Below are positions 1 to 6,070 of a DNA stretch of 16,471 bases, piece by piece. Made by a program: the position numbers and the translations under genes. This stretch comes from CAYXRK01 sp964467615 (GTDB lineage Bacteria; Hydrogenedentota; Hydrogenedentia; Hydrogenedentales; GCA-2746185). Location of the stretch: NCBI GenBank assembly GCA_964467615.1, contig CAYXRK010000104.1, positions 1 to 16,471 of the forward strand, given 5' to 3'. The notes under the pieces were generated by a model. That model saw nothing but the letters and a program-made list of their open reading frames with translations, was not told where the DNA came from and searched no databases. Position 1 is the stretch's first letter. Each line of letters opens with the position of its first letter.

Positions 1-1
1 C

Positions 2-73
2 ACCGACATGTGCGGGTTCTTCTTCGTCCTCGGACTCGCGACCTTGTTCTTGCGCGCGGGCCTATTGCCCTAA
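2..73 (+). CDS. C-terminal end of a membrane protein (partial)
   Basis: Frame 2 is open from the window edge to a TAA at 71-73 and gives 23 residues. They form a clear hydrophobic segment (GFFFVLGLATLFLRAGLLP) that looks like the last transmembrane helix of an integral membrane protein. The stop is followed directly by the hairpin-rich spacer. Nothing about its family can be said from so short a tail. The competing ORF in frame 1 (10-291) runs into the repeat spacer and has low-complexity composition, so this reading is preferred. Confidence 0.45.
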   Translation, partial: TDMCGFFFVLGLATLFLRAGLLP

Positions 74-81
74 ATCCCGTG

Positions 82-102
82 GCATGGGCTTCCAGCCCAT
101 GC
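82..102. repeat. Hairpin with TCC loop, 9-bp stem
   Basis: GCATGGGCT (82-90) and AGCCCATGC (94-102) are perfectly complementary around TCC. It begins 8 bases after the TAA of the upstream gene. Related hairpins with different stems but the same TTCCA/TTTCCA apex occur at 12679-12698, 12747-12766 (complementary strand) and 14546-14564. There is no following T-tract, so a simple intrinsic terminator is not shown, although the position suits a 3'-end structure. Confidence 0.65.
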
Positions 103-142
103 AGCTACCCCAGATTCCTCGACCCCATCCCCGCGCGTGTGG

Positions 143-162
143 GGCAGCCGCCCTCGGCTGCC
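143..162. repeat. Perfect 8-bp hairpin
   Basis: GGCAGCCG (143-150) and CGGCTGCC (155-162) are exact inverted repeats around a 4-base loop (CCCT). It lies between the 82-102 hairpin and the hexamer-type element at 176-212, in a convergent spacer. The role is unknown; an RNA 3'-end structure or a REP-like element are both possible. Confidence 0.6.
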
Positions 163-175
163 AACCCGCCCCCGA

Positions 176-212
176 CTACTCGTCACCGTGCTCGTCACTC
201 GTCATCGAGCAG
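176..212. repeat. CTACTCG...CATCGAGCAG hexamer-type element
   Basis: The element starts CTACTCG (176-182), runs through CGT-rich steps and ends CATCGAGCAG (203-212). A second copy is at 10918-10948. The stretch 187-209 matches 10923-10945 at 21 of 23 positions. The interval between the boundary motifs is 23 bases here and 17 there, a difference of six, as expected if one hexamer was gained or lost. Both copies sit just beyond the stop codon of a minus-strand gene, in the same orientation. Confidence 0.6.
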
Positions 213-271
213 TCCACAATGGGTACTCGGCCGGAATTCCACGACGAATCCCACTCTCCGAACACCCGACG

Positions 272-1942
272 TCATTGCTCCGTCGGCGTAAGCACTCGTC
301 CGGGTAAAGCCCAGGTCAATTCGCCCGCGTCGACCACGAATTCGCCGTTGACCAGGACATAGTCGATTCCCTCCGGGTACGAATGCGGATTGAAGAAATC
401 GTTGGTGTCGCGAATCGTGGCGAGATCCACTACGGCAAGATCGGCGGCGTAACCTTCCTTGACGAGCCCGCGTTCCCGAAGGCCAAGCACCTGCGCGGGC
501 AGCCCGGTCATGGAACGCACGGCCTGTTCGACGCTCAGAAGTTTTCGCTCGATTGCGTACCGCCGGATTTTGCGCGGAAACGTCCCGTAGAACCGTGCGT
601 GAATGTCCGGGTCGCCGGGCAATGCCAGACCCGCGTCGGACGCGGTCATCACCCAAGGCTGCGCGGCGAATGCCTCGACGTCTTCCTCCGACATCGAGTA
701 GCCTCGCAGGCCGACGCCGCCAAGCCGATCGGTGAAACCCTCCATCTGCAGGCGGTAGACCATGTCGCGCGGGCCAATCTTGGCGGCGAGCGCCGCTTCG
801 GCCAGCGTCTTGCCGACGAGCCGCTTGTCCGGGTAGCCCATGATCACGATATTCTCCGGACCGCCGCGGCGGACGATTTGGTGGTCGACGTCGGTATTCA
901 GAACTTCGGCGCGTTGATCGTTGGCGAGCACGGTGCGCAGCGCGTCGGCGTAGTCGCGGCCACCACCCTCGTTCGGGTCATCGACCGATTCCCCGGCCCA
1001 GCGCGGAATCAGGACGATGTCCCCGTCGCTACCCGACGTGGTGTACGGATATTGGTCCGCCCAGATCGGCAGGCCGCGATCGCGCGCTTCTTGAATCATC
1101 GCGATCATCTTCGCGCCCGATCCCCAAAAGTCCTTGCCGCGCGCCTTGATGTGGGTGCAGACCGTCGTGACGCCCGTCGCCTCCGCAATGCGGATTTGTT
1201 CCGCGATGTTGTCGATCATGGACGTCGGCCTCGCGTCGTGTTGGCTCGGGAGATACCACATCGGGTCGCTGCCGGACGCGCGTTCGTGAACGATGTACAC
1301 GCCGCCGTAAGGTTTGATCACGTTGACCAACGCGATCAGTTCTTCCGTTTCGCTCCAAATGCCCGGCGTGTACTCGAGGCCGGCGGAAAGGCCCCACGCG
1401 CCCGCATCCATCCCGCGTTTGACCAACGGCGCCATCGCCTCGATTTCGTCTGGGCGGGCGGGACGGCGAAAGTCGCTTTTCATGACCTCCTGGCGCACGG
1501 AATTGTGACCGACCATCAGGAGTACGTTCGGGCCGTGGCCGCATTCTTCCAATTCCTCGCGTTGTTTTGCGATGTCGAGGAGGCTGCGTCCGTCCTGGTT
1601 CACGACGACCGTGGTGACGCCCTGCGCGATCATGTTCGTGGCGGCGCGTCGGCGCTTGTCCGGATGTCGAAGACCTCCGGTCTCGCCAGGACCGTCCGCG
1701 TGGCTGTGCAGGTCGATGATGCCGGGAATGACCGTCTTGCCGGCAGCGTCGATGACGCGGGCGGCATCAGCGTCCGCGAGATCGCCCACCGCCGCAATGC
1801 GCCCGTCCTCGACCGCTACGTCCGCGCGAAACGCGAGCACGCCGCTGCCGTCCAACACCTCGCCGCCGCGAATCAGGAGGTCGTAAGAATCGGCCGCGAA
1901 TGACGGAAAGGTCAGAAAAAGGAGGACTGTAACGCGCACCAT
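272..1942 (-). CDS. N-acyl-D-amino-acid deacylase (D-aminoacylase) family amidohydrolase, exported
   Basis: A 556-residue member of the amidohydrolase superfamily, D-aminoacylase branch, which hydrolyses N-acyl-D-amino acids or related amides. A hydrophobic N-terminus (about 3-16, ending FAA) suggests a signal peptide. The typical LLIRGGEVLDGSG strand is at 22-34 and the metal motif DLHSHAD at 77-83 (H79, H81). H219, H264 and K266 (THIKARGK), DQYPY (296-300), SDAGLAL with the expected catalytic Asp at 436, and FYGTFPRKIRRY at 451-462 all match the family. The metal-ligand Cys usually seen in a GNCG motif is absent: here it reads NQDG (115-118). I chose the ATG at 1942 because the reading frame further upstream crosses the neighbouring ASCH gene and is Arg/Pro-rich shadow; no strong Shine-Dalgarno is visible. 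The family assignment is firm, the substrate is not. Confidence 0.92.
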   Translation of the reverse strand: MVRVTVLLFLTFPSFAADSYDLLIRGGEVLDGSGVLAFRADVAVEDGRIAAVGDLADADAARVIDAAGKTVIPGIIDLHSHADGPGETGGLRHPDKRRRAATNMIAQGVTTVVVNQDGRSLLDIAKQREELEECGHGPNVLLMVGHNSVRQEVMKSDFRRPARPDEIEAMAPLVKRGMDAGAWGLSAGLEYTPGIWSETEELIALVNVIKPYGGVYIVHERASGSDPMWYLPSQHDARPTSMIDNIAEQIRIAEATGVTTVCTHIKARGKDFWGSGAKMIAMIQEARDRGLPIWADQYPYTTSGSDGDIVLIPRWAGESVDDPNEGGGRDYADALRTVLANDQRAEVLNTDVDHQIVRRGGPENIVIMGYPDKRLVGKTLAEAALAAKIGPRDMVYRLQMEGFTDRLGGVGLRGYSMSEEDVEAFAAQPWVMTASDAGLALPGDPDIHARFYGTFPRKIRRYAIERKLLSVEQAVRSMTGLPAQVLGLRERGLVKEGYAADLAVVDLATIRDTNDFFNPHSYPEGIDYVLVNGEFVVDAGELTWALPGRVLTPTEQ

Positions 1943-1982
1943 GTGCCGCCGATCATTGGTGGACTCGCGGAGTGAGCGACAG

Positions 1983-2012
1983 ATTCTATCCCGCGCGCTC
2001 AGGATGCGACAA
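1983..2012 (-). promoter_or_regulatory. Candidate sigma70-type promoter of the D-aminoacylase-like gene
   Basis: On the minus strand TTGTCG (2012-2007) and TAGAAT (1988-1983) are separated by 18 bases. The second differs from TATAAT at one position. Transcription would begin near 1976, about 35 bases before the ATG at 1942. Motif matching only. Confidence 0.35.
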
Positions 2013-2109
2013 ACGGTAGTCGTGTCGGTAGACGATTTGTGCCAAAAGTAGTCAGTATCGACGGGGGGAGTTGCTGGATCCGATGCGATCAGCGACGACG
2101 TACGCGCGG

Positions 2110-2481
2110 TCAGGGAATCGGATGACTCGCCACAAGCACGTCGTCTGCGTCGAAAAGGCGGAGTTTCCCGGCGAGCGGTATGGGGGCCTCGAACAGTTTC
2201 GCGTCGGCGACGTACCAGCCGATTTTGCCTTCCTGGTGCCAATCGCTCCGGCGCTCGGCGGTGCAGTCGATAAGCGTCGCTGCGCCGATGATCGCGCCGG
2301 TCGCAAGCCGGAACCGGATGCCGCGCTGGGCGAACTGGACGAGCGCCTTCTCGTCGATTTTCTGTCCGGCGTGGATCAGGAGCGGCCCGCGGTAGTCCGT
2401 CGACCAGGAGCGGTTCTCCACGTCCTTGATGCCTCTGGCCAACAACTCTGCCCAGGGCTGGCGTATACTGAGACACTTCAT
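2110..2481 (-). CDS. ASCH-domain protein
   Basis: This 123-residue protein is one complete ASCH domain. The opening LSIRQPWAELLARGIKDVENR (4-24) followed by RGPLLIHAGQ (31-40) is the signature of this PUA-like fold, which is thought to bind RNA or modified nucleotides; some small ASCH proteins act as N4-acetylcytidine amidohydrolases. The rest (GAIIGAATLIDC, then a WY-containing strand) completes the beta-barrel. Its length is usual for stand-alone members. It reads in the same direction as the amidohydrolase gene 167 bases downstream and diverges from the S15 hydrolase gene. The exact activity cannot be read from the sequence. No clear Shine-Dalgarno precedes the ATG at 2481. Confidence 0.88.
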   Translation of the reverse strand: MKCLSIRQPWAELLARGIKDVENRSWSTDYRGPLLIHAGQKIDEKALVQFAQRGIRFRLATGAIIGAATLIDCTAERRSDWHQEGKIGWYVADAKLFEAPIPLAGKLRLFDADDVLVASHPIP

Positions 2482-2563
2482 GGAAGTATGCAGTTTGGTC
2501 TGATGCAGGCACTTTACAGGAATTTACGAAACGGTGCATGCAGATAGGTTTCGAGAACGATGC

Positions 2564-2570
2564 GGGAGGG
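2564..2570 (+). promoter_or_regulatory. Ribosome binding site of the S15/CocE hydrolase
   Basis: GGGAGGG seven bases before the ATG at 2578; it fixes that start. Confidence 0.65.
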
Positions 2571-2577
2571 CTAAATC

Positions 2578-4221
2578 ATGGAAACGAATTGGTTGAAGTA
2601 TAGGTGGTTGTTGGCCGTCGCGCTGGCGGCGATGGTGCTCACGGCGTCCGCCGAAACGCTCATGGCGCCGATGCGCGATGGCGTCAAATTGGCGACGGAC
2701 GTGTACTTGCCCGCGGGCGATGGGCCCTGGCCGGTGGTGCTGACGCGGACGCCGTACAACAAGAAGCCCTATGGTGGGCGCAGCGCGCAGTACACGGACC
2801 ACGGCTACGCATTCGTGGCGCAGGACGTGCGCGGCAAGTTCGAGTCCGAGGGGACGTACAACCCCTTCGAGGACGACATGAACGACGGCTACGACACGGT
2901 CGAATGGATCGCGCAACAGCCATTTTGCGACGGCAAAATTGGCATGACGGGCGCGTCCGCGATGGGGATCACGTCGAACTTGGCGGCGGCGGCTAACCCA
3001 CCGCACCTCGTGTGCGCGTTCGTGATCGTCGCGCCGCAGAGTCTATTCACGCAATCGCGCTTTATCGGCGGCATTTTCAAAGAGAGCCACGCGGGCGGCT
3101 GGATGCGGCAGAACGGCGTGCCCGAAGCGGAAATCAACCTGTACAAGAAGCGCGCGGTGATGGACGAACGGTGGAAGTCGACCGACTTCGTCCACTTCAT
3201 GCACAACGTCGATATCCCGATTTACAACGTCGGCGGATGGTACGACATATTCCTGCAAGGAAACATCGACAACTACATGTTCCAACAGGAGCACGGCAAG
3301 GAAGGCGCGGCGGGTAACCAAAAATTGCGCATGGGGCCCTTCGGTCACGGCAATCTGTCCGGCGATCTCGAATACCCCGAGGCAGGCGGTCTCGCGCAGT
3401 TCGGGGAGGACGAAATTCGCTGGTTCGACCACTGGCTCAAGGGGATCGACAACGGCATCATGGCCGGGCCGCCCGTGCAGTATTACATGATGGCGTCAGC
3501 GCGGAAGGGCCACGTGTCCGACAAGAACCGCTGGATCGCGGCTGAGGCGTGGCCACCGCCGAGCACGCCGACGAGGTTCTACCTTGCGCAGGGCCGCGCG
3601 CTTTCGAATGAGCCGTCCAAGTATAAGAAGGCGAAGACGACGTACACTGCGGACCCAAACAATCCGATCCCGACAGTCGGCGGCAACGAACTCCTCCTCG
3701 AAAAAGGGCCGATGGACCAACGCGCGATTCCGCAACGGGCCGACTACGTGCGGTTCGAGACCGGGCCGCTCAAGAACGACGTCATCGTTGCCGGACCGAT
3801 GTCGTTTGAAATGTACGCCTCTACCGACGGCCCCGACACGGACTTCATGGTGAAGCTGGTCGACGTGTACCCGGACGGCTACGAAGCCATCGTGATGGAC
3901 ATTCCGCTGCGGGCCCGTTTTCGCAGCGGGCGCAACGCCGAAGACGTGAAGATGATGACGCCGGGCGAGGTGACGTTCATGGTCATCGACTTGTGGAGCA
4001 CGGCGTTGACCTTCGAGAAGGGGCACAAGATCGCGGTGCACCTCAGCTCGAGCAACTACCCGCGCTTCGAGGTCAATCCCAACAACGGCGCAGCGCCGGG
4101 CGATACGTCCGTCCCGCCACGCGTCGCAACGAACACCATCTACCACGACGCGCTGAACCCAAGCGCGCTGGTATTGCCGGTGGTGGATCCAGGGACGTTG
4201 CCGGTGCATCAAGGGGATTGA
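2578..4221 (+). CDS. CocE/NonD family (X-Pro dipeptidyl-peptidase S15) serine hydrolase, exported
   Basis: A 547-residue hydrolase of the S15/CocE family, whose members cleave acyl esters, amides or alpha-amino-acid esters. An N-terminal hydrophobic stretch (about 10-25, ending ASA) is a likely signal peptide. The alpha/beta-hydrolase domain starts at MRDGVKLATDVYLP (32-45). Y60 in TRTPYNK is the expected oxyanion-hole Tyr, S127 in GASAMG is the nucleophile, D223 in GGWYDIF the acid and H257 in GPFGHG the base. The C-terminal third (about 330-540), with GPLKNDVIVAGP and KGHKIAVHLSSSNYPRF, is the jelly-roll domain typical of CocE. The nucleophile elbow reads GASAMG where many members have GxSYxG, so the residue after Ser is Ala instead of Tyr. 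Its TGA lies just before the toxin-antitoxin promoter. The substrate is unknown. Confidence 0.93.
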   Translation: METNWLKYRWLLAVALAAMVLTASAETLMAPMRDGVKLATDVYLPAGDGPWPVVLTRTPYNKKPYGGRSAQYTDHGYAFVAQDVRGKFESEGTYNPFEDDMNDGYDTVEWIAQQPFCDGKIGMTGASAMGITSNLAAAANPPHLVCAFVIVAPQSLFTQSRFIGGIFKESHAGGWMRQNGVPEAEINLYKKRAVMDERWKSTDFVHFMHNVDIPIYNVGGWYDIFLQGNIDNYMFQQEHGKEGAAGNQKLRMGPFGHGNLSGDLEYPEAGGLAQFGEDEIRWFDHWLKGIDNGIMAGPPVQYYMMASARKGHVSDKNRWIAAEAWPPPSTPTRFYLAQGRALSNEPSKYKKAKTTYTADPNNPIPTVGGNELLLEKGPMDQRAIPQRADYVRFETGPLKNDVIVAGPMSFEMYASTDGPDTDFMVKLVDVYPDGYEAIVMDIPLRARFRSGRNAEDVKMMTPGEVTFMVIDLWSTALTFEKGHKIAVHLSSSNYPRFEVNPNNGAAPGDTSVPPRVATNTIYHDALNPSALVLPVVDPGTLPVHQGD

Positions 4222-4225
4222 AAGG

Positions 4226-4254
4226 TTGAAAACGCGGAAGGGAATGTTTAGACT
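4226..4254 (+). promoter_or_regulatory. Candidate promoter of the toxin-antitoxin operon
   Basis: TTGAAA (4226-4231, one mismatch to TTGACA), a 17-base spacer, then TAGACT (4249-4254, four of six to TATAAT). Transcription would start around 4261, only about 12 bases before the first antitoxin ATG. The -10 overlaps the palindromic operator. Inferred from motifs. Confidence 0.5.
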
Positions 4255-4269
4255 AGTCTAGGACTAGTC
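4250..4269. promoter_or_regulatory. Tandem GACTAGTC palindromes, candidate antitoxin operator
   Basis: Two identical 8-bp palindromes, GACTAGTC at 4251-4258 and 4262-4269, start 11 bp apart, about one helical turn. The first extends to the 10-bp palindrome AGACTAGTCT. They overlap the predicted -10 and end three bases before the first antitoxin ATG. Type II antitoxins of the Phd/YefM family repress their own operon by binding paired palindromes, so this is the expected autoregulatory site. Binding is inferred. Confidence 0.65.
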
Positions 4270-4272
4270 GAA

Positions 4273-4524
4273 ATGGTATACGTGAAGACGGTGGAAGCAG
4301 ACGAGGCCGAAGCGTACTTCCTGGAATTGCTCGAGGAAGTCGAGGCCGGAGATACCATCACGATCACAAGGCTCGGCGTACCGGTGGCGATGCTTATACC
4401 GGTGCGCCGCGTAGACCGAATGACGCGAGAGGGGATTATTGAAGGTTTTCGCAAGCTTCGGGCGCGAAATTCATTGGCCGGCTTGACGACGAAAGAATTG
4501 GTAAACGACGGGCGCCGGATTTGA
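4273..4524 (+). CDS. Phd/YefM-family antitoxin, first of two
   Basis: This 83-residue protein has the Phd/YefM DNA-binding fold: VKTVEADEAEAYFLELLEEVEAGDTITITRLGVPVAMLIPV at 4-44, with the typical EAGDTITITRLGVPVA stretch. The C-terminal tail (FRKLRARNSLAGLTTKELVNDGRRI) matches the spacing and key residues of the tail of the next antitoxin: FRK/IRK, GxTxKxL and DG near the end. The two genes therefore look like duplicates that keep the same toxin-binding region. No Shine-Dalgarno fits the ATG at 4273; the operator comes to within three bases of it and the mRNA leader would be very short. It is separated from the second antitoxin by 39 bases. It could be a back-up antitoxin, a dedicated repressor, or the remnant of a module that lost its toxin. 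Confidence 0.85.
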   Translation: MVYVKTVEADEAEAYFLELLEEVEAGDTITITRLGVPVAMLIPVRRVDRMTREGIIEGFRKLRARNSLAGLTTKELVNDGRRI

Positions 4525-4551
4525 CGTGTGCGGACCGTTTCCACGATTTGC

Positions 4552-4559
4552 GGGGGAGG
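4552..4559 (+). promoter_or_regulatory. Ribosome binding site of the second antitoxin
   Basis: GGGGGAGG four bases before the ATG at 4564. It argues for that start over the in-frame ATG at 4528, which would add 12 residues unlike the family. Confidence 0.6.
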
Positions 4560-4563
4560 TTGT

Positions 4564-4806
4564 ATGAAGACCGTAGGCGCATATCAAGCAAAGACACATT
4601 TTTCCCAACTGCTCGCGGCCGTAGAGGCGGGAGAAACGGTGACCATCACGAAGCACGGGACGCCCGTGGCCGAGATCCGGGGCCTCGCGCAAGACGCAGC
4701 CGCGACGAAGGCCGCGGCAATTGCCCGAATTCGGAAGTGGAAGAAGTTTAAACTGCCAAAGGGCATGACGATCAAAGACCTGATACATGATGGGCACAAG
4801 TATTGA
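4564..4806 (+). CDS. Phd/YefM-family antitoxin, partner of the PIN toxin
   Basis: An 80-residue antitoxin that neutralises the PIN toxin encoded next and likely represses the operon. The N-terminal MKTVGAYQAKTHFSQLLAAVEAG (1-23) and ETVTITKHGTPVAEIRGL (24-41) are textbook Phd/YefM. The basic C-terminus (RKWKKFKLPKGMTIKDLIHDGHKY) should be the toxin-binding tail. The strong Shine-Dalgarno at 4552 supports the ATG at 4564. The end overlaps the toxin start in the four bases TTGA (4803-4806), which couples toxin translation to antitoxin translation. It is homologous to the antitoxin just upstream over the whole length. The family call is firm, the pairing follows from the overlap. Confidence 0.9.
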   Translation: MKTVGAYQAKTHFSQLLAAVEAGETVTITKHGTPVAEIRGLAQDAAATKAAAIARIRKWKKFKLPKGMTIKDLIHDGHKY

Positions 4807-5213
4807 AAGGCTTCGTCCTGGATTGTTCCGTAGTAATTGCCTGGCTTCTTGACGACGAGTCCGATGCGTACGCCGAAGCGGTGAAGGAACGGCTCGAGGT
4901 TGAGGAGGCGTGCGCGCCGCAGGTGTGGCAGTTGGAAGTTTGCAATGCGTTGTTTTCGGCGATGCGCCGTAAACGCATAACTGTGGCGCAGGCCGAACGG
5001 TACGTCCGTGATCTAGCAGAATTAAACGTGCGGATCGATGAAGGCGCGAAATCTTGGGGACCAAACGAAGTTTTCCGTCTTTGCATGAGCACGGGCCTGA
5101 CGTCGTATGACGCGAGCTATCTCGAATTGGCCACTCGAAAGCGACTGCCGCTAGCGACGCTGGACAAGAAATTGCGGCGTGCTTGCGGGGAGTTCGGAGT
5201 GGCGCTTGCATGA
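4803..5213 (+). CDS. VapC-like PIN-domain ribonuclease toxin
   Basis: A 136-residue PIN-domain protein of usual VapC length. VapC toxins are Mg2+-dependent endoribonucleases that cut tRNA or rRNA and stop growth when free of antitoxin. The acidic active-site residues are all in place: D7 in FVLDCSVV, E45 in WQLEVCNAL, D103 in TSYDASYLELA and D121 in LATLDKKL, so the toxin looks intact. It starts with TTG at 4803, overlapping the antitoxin stop; this weak start and the coupling would keep toxin below antitoxin. Its TGA overlaps the ATG of the next gene (ATGA, 5210-5213). The RNA target cannot be told from sequence. Confidence 0.92.
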   Translation: MKGFVLDCSVVIAWLLDDESDAYAEAVKERLEVEEACAPQVWQLEVCNALFSAMRRKRITVAQAERYVRDLAELNVRIDEGAKSWGPNEVFRLCMSTGLTSYDASYLELATRKRLPLATLDKKLRRACGEFGVALA

Positions 5214-6067
5214 CCCCGACGGCACGCTCGGAAGCGATCAATATATGTCCGCCGATTCGCGTTACCGCGAACAACTATGCGCTGCATTCCGACAACAAGA
5301 TGCACGACGACTCGACCGCGGCGGAGTATGGCTTTCGCGGCGGCCTGGTGCCGGGCGTCGGCGTATACGCGTACATGACGCAGCAGGCGGTGCGGGCGTT
5401 CGGGCGCGAATGGATCGAGCGTGGCGCGATGCGGGGCAAGTTCCTCAAGCCCGTGTATCACGGCGAGACCGTTACGGTGCACGCGGAGCAACTCGCAACG
5501 GATGCGTTGAAGTTGTCGGTCGTGAATAGCGAGGGCACGGTTTGCGCCGTGGGCGAAGCGTCGTTGCCGACGCACACTGCGCCGCCCGAGTCATCCCACT
5601 TTGCCGAAGCCGCGCTCCCGCAGTACGAACGCCGTCGGCCCCCCGATCTCGAACATTTGCCGAAAGGCGAGACGCTAGGGACGCTGCCGTTCAGCGTCGA
5701 ATTGCCAGGACTTCGCGGCGAAAGCGGCGGATTGTTCTACGAGGACGTATGTGATCCGCTCGAGTGGTATCGCGGGCCGGAGGCCGTTTGCCATCCCGCA
5801 TGGATCGGCGCGCTGGCGAACCGTGTGTTGGCGGCGAACATCGAGCTCGGCCCGTGGATTCACACCGAGACGCACGCGCAACATTTCGCTTCGCCGCTCA
5901 ACGGCGAAGAGACGCAAGTGCGCGCGCGCATCCACGACAGCTTCGAGAAGAAGGGCCATGTGTTCGTCGTGGCGGACGTGCTCTGGCTGGGCCGCGGCGG
6001 GCGGTCGTTGGCCCGTGCGGTGCATACGGCAATCGTCCGGCCCGCACACGTTCACGCGGGCGCGTAA
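5210..6067 (+). CDS. Double-hotdog MaoC-like hydratase/dehydratase family protein
   Basis: A 285-residue protein that reads as two hotdog folds in tandem. The first carries the MaoC signature around HDDSTAAEYGFRGGLVPG (32-49), then FLKPVYHGETVTVHAEQL (78-95). The second has no such motif but repeats the following strand, HFASPLNGEETQVRARI (225-241). This arrangement, an active half plus a structural half, is seen in two-domain (R)-specific enoyl-CoA hydratases and related acyl dehydratases. The substrate here is unknown, and the length is near that of two fused domains. The ATG at 5210 overlaps the toxin stop and a GGAG lies at 5196-5199, so it is probably co-transcribed with the toxin-antitoxin genes. 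The in-frame ATG at 5183 would lie well inside the toxin gene and adds residues unlike the family. It converges on the next gene with three bases between stop codons. Confidence 0.82.
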   Translation: MTPTARSEAINICPPIRVTANNYALHSDNKMHDDSTAAEYGFRGGLVPGVGVYAYMTQQAVRAFGREWIERGAMRGKFLKPVYHGETVTVHAEQLATDALKLSVVNSEGTVCAVGEASLPTHTAPPESSHFAEAALPQYERRRPPDLEHLPKGETLGTLPFSVELPGLRGESGGLFYEDVCDPLEWYRGPEAVCHPAWIGALANRVLAANIELGPWIHTETHAQHFASPLNGEETQVRARIHDSFEKKGHVFVVADVLWLGRGGRSLARAVHTAIVRPAHVHAGA

Positions 6068-6070
6068 CGC

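Larger units (their letters stand above)
74..271. other. Convergent spacer with hairpins and hexamer element
   Basis: This spacer lies between the stop of a plus-strand gene (73) and the stop of a minus-strand gene (272). It holds, in order, a perfect 9-bp hairpin at 82-102, a perfect 8-bp hairpin at 143-162, and a CGT-rich element at 176-212. The same order (hairpin, palindrome, CTACTCG element) recurs at 10844-10948, also between convergent genes. I see no gene in it; the open frames across it look like repeat composition. Confidence 0.6.

Noticed and set aside
10..362. Small ORFs at 10-291 and 84-362
   Set aside because: They run through hairpins and hexamer repeats and into the antisense of the amidohydrolase; composition is Pro/Ser/Arg-rich with no fold.
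383..1903. 506-residue open frame on the plus strand
   Set aside because: It is antisense to the D-aminoacylase-like gene, which has clear family motifs; the translation is Arg/Ala/Val-rich shadow without any recognisable domain or Shine-Dalgarno.
2464..2469. TATACT as a promoter for the S15 hydrolase
   Set aside because: It lies inside the 5' end of the ASCH gene and has no -35 or extended -10 match; too weak to list.
1943..2539. N-terminal extension of the D-aminoacylase-like frame to 2539
   Set aside because: It crosses the ASCH gene in another frame, is basic low-quality sequence, and lies before a convincing signal peptide at 1942.
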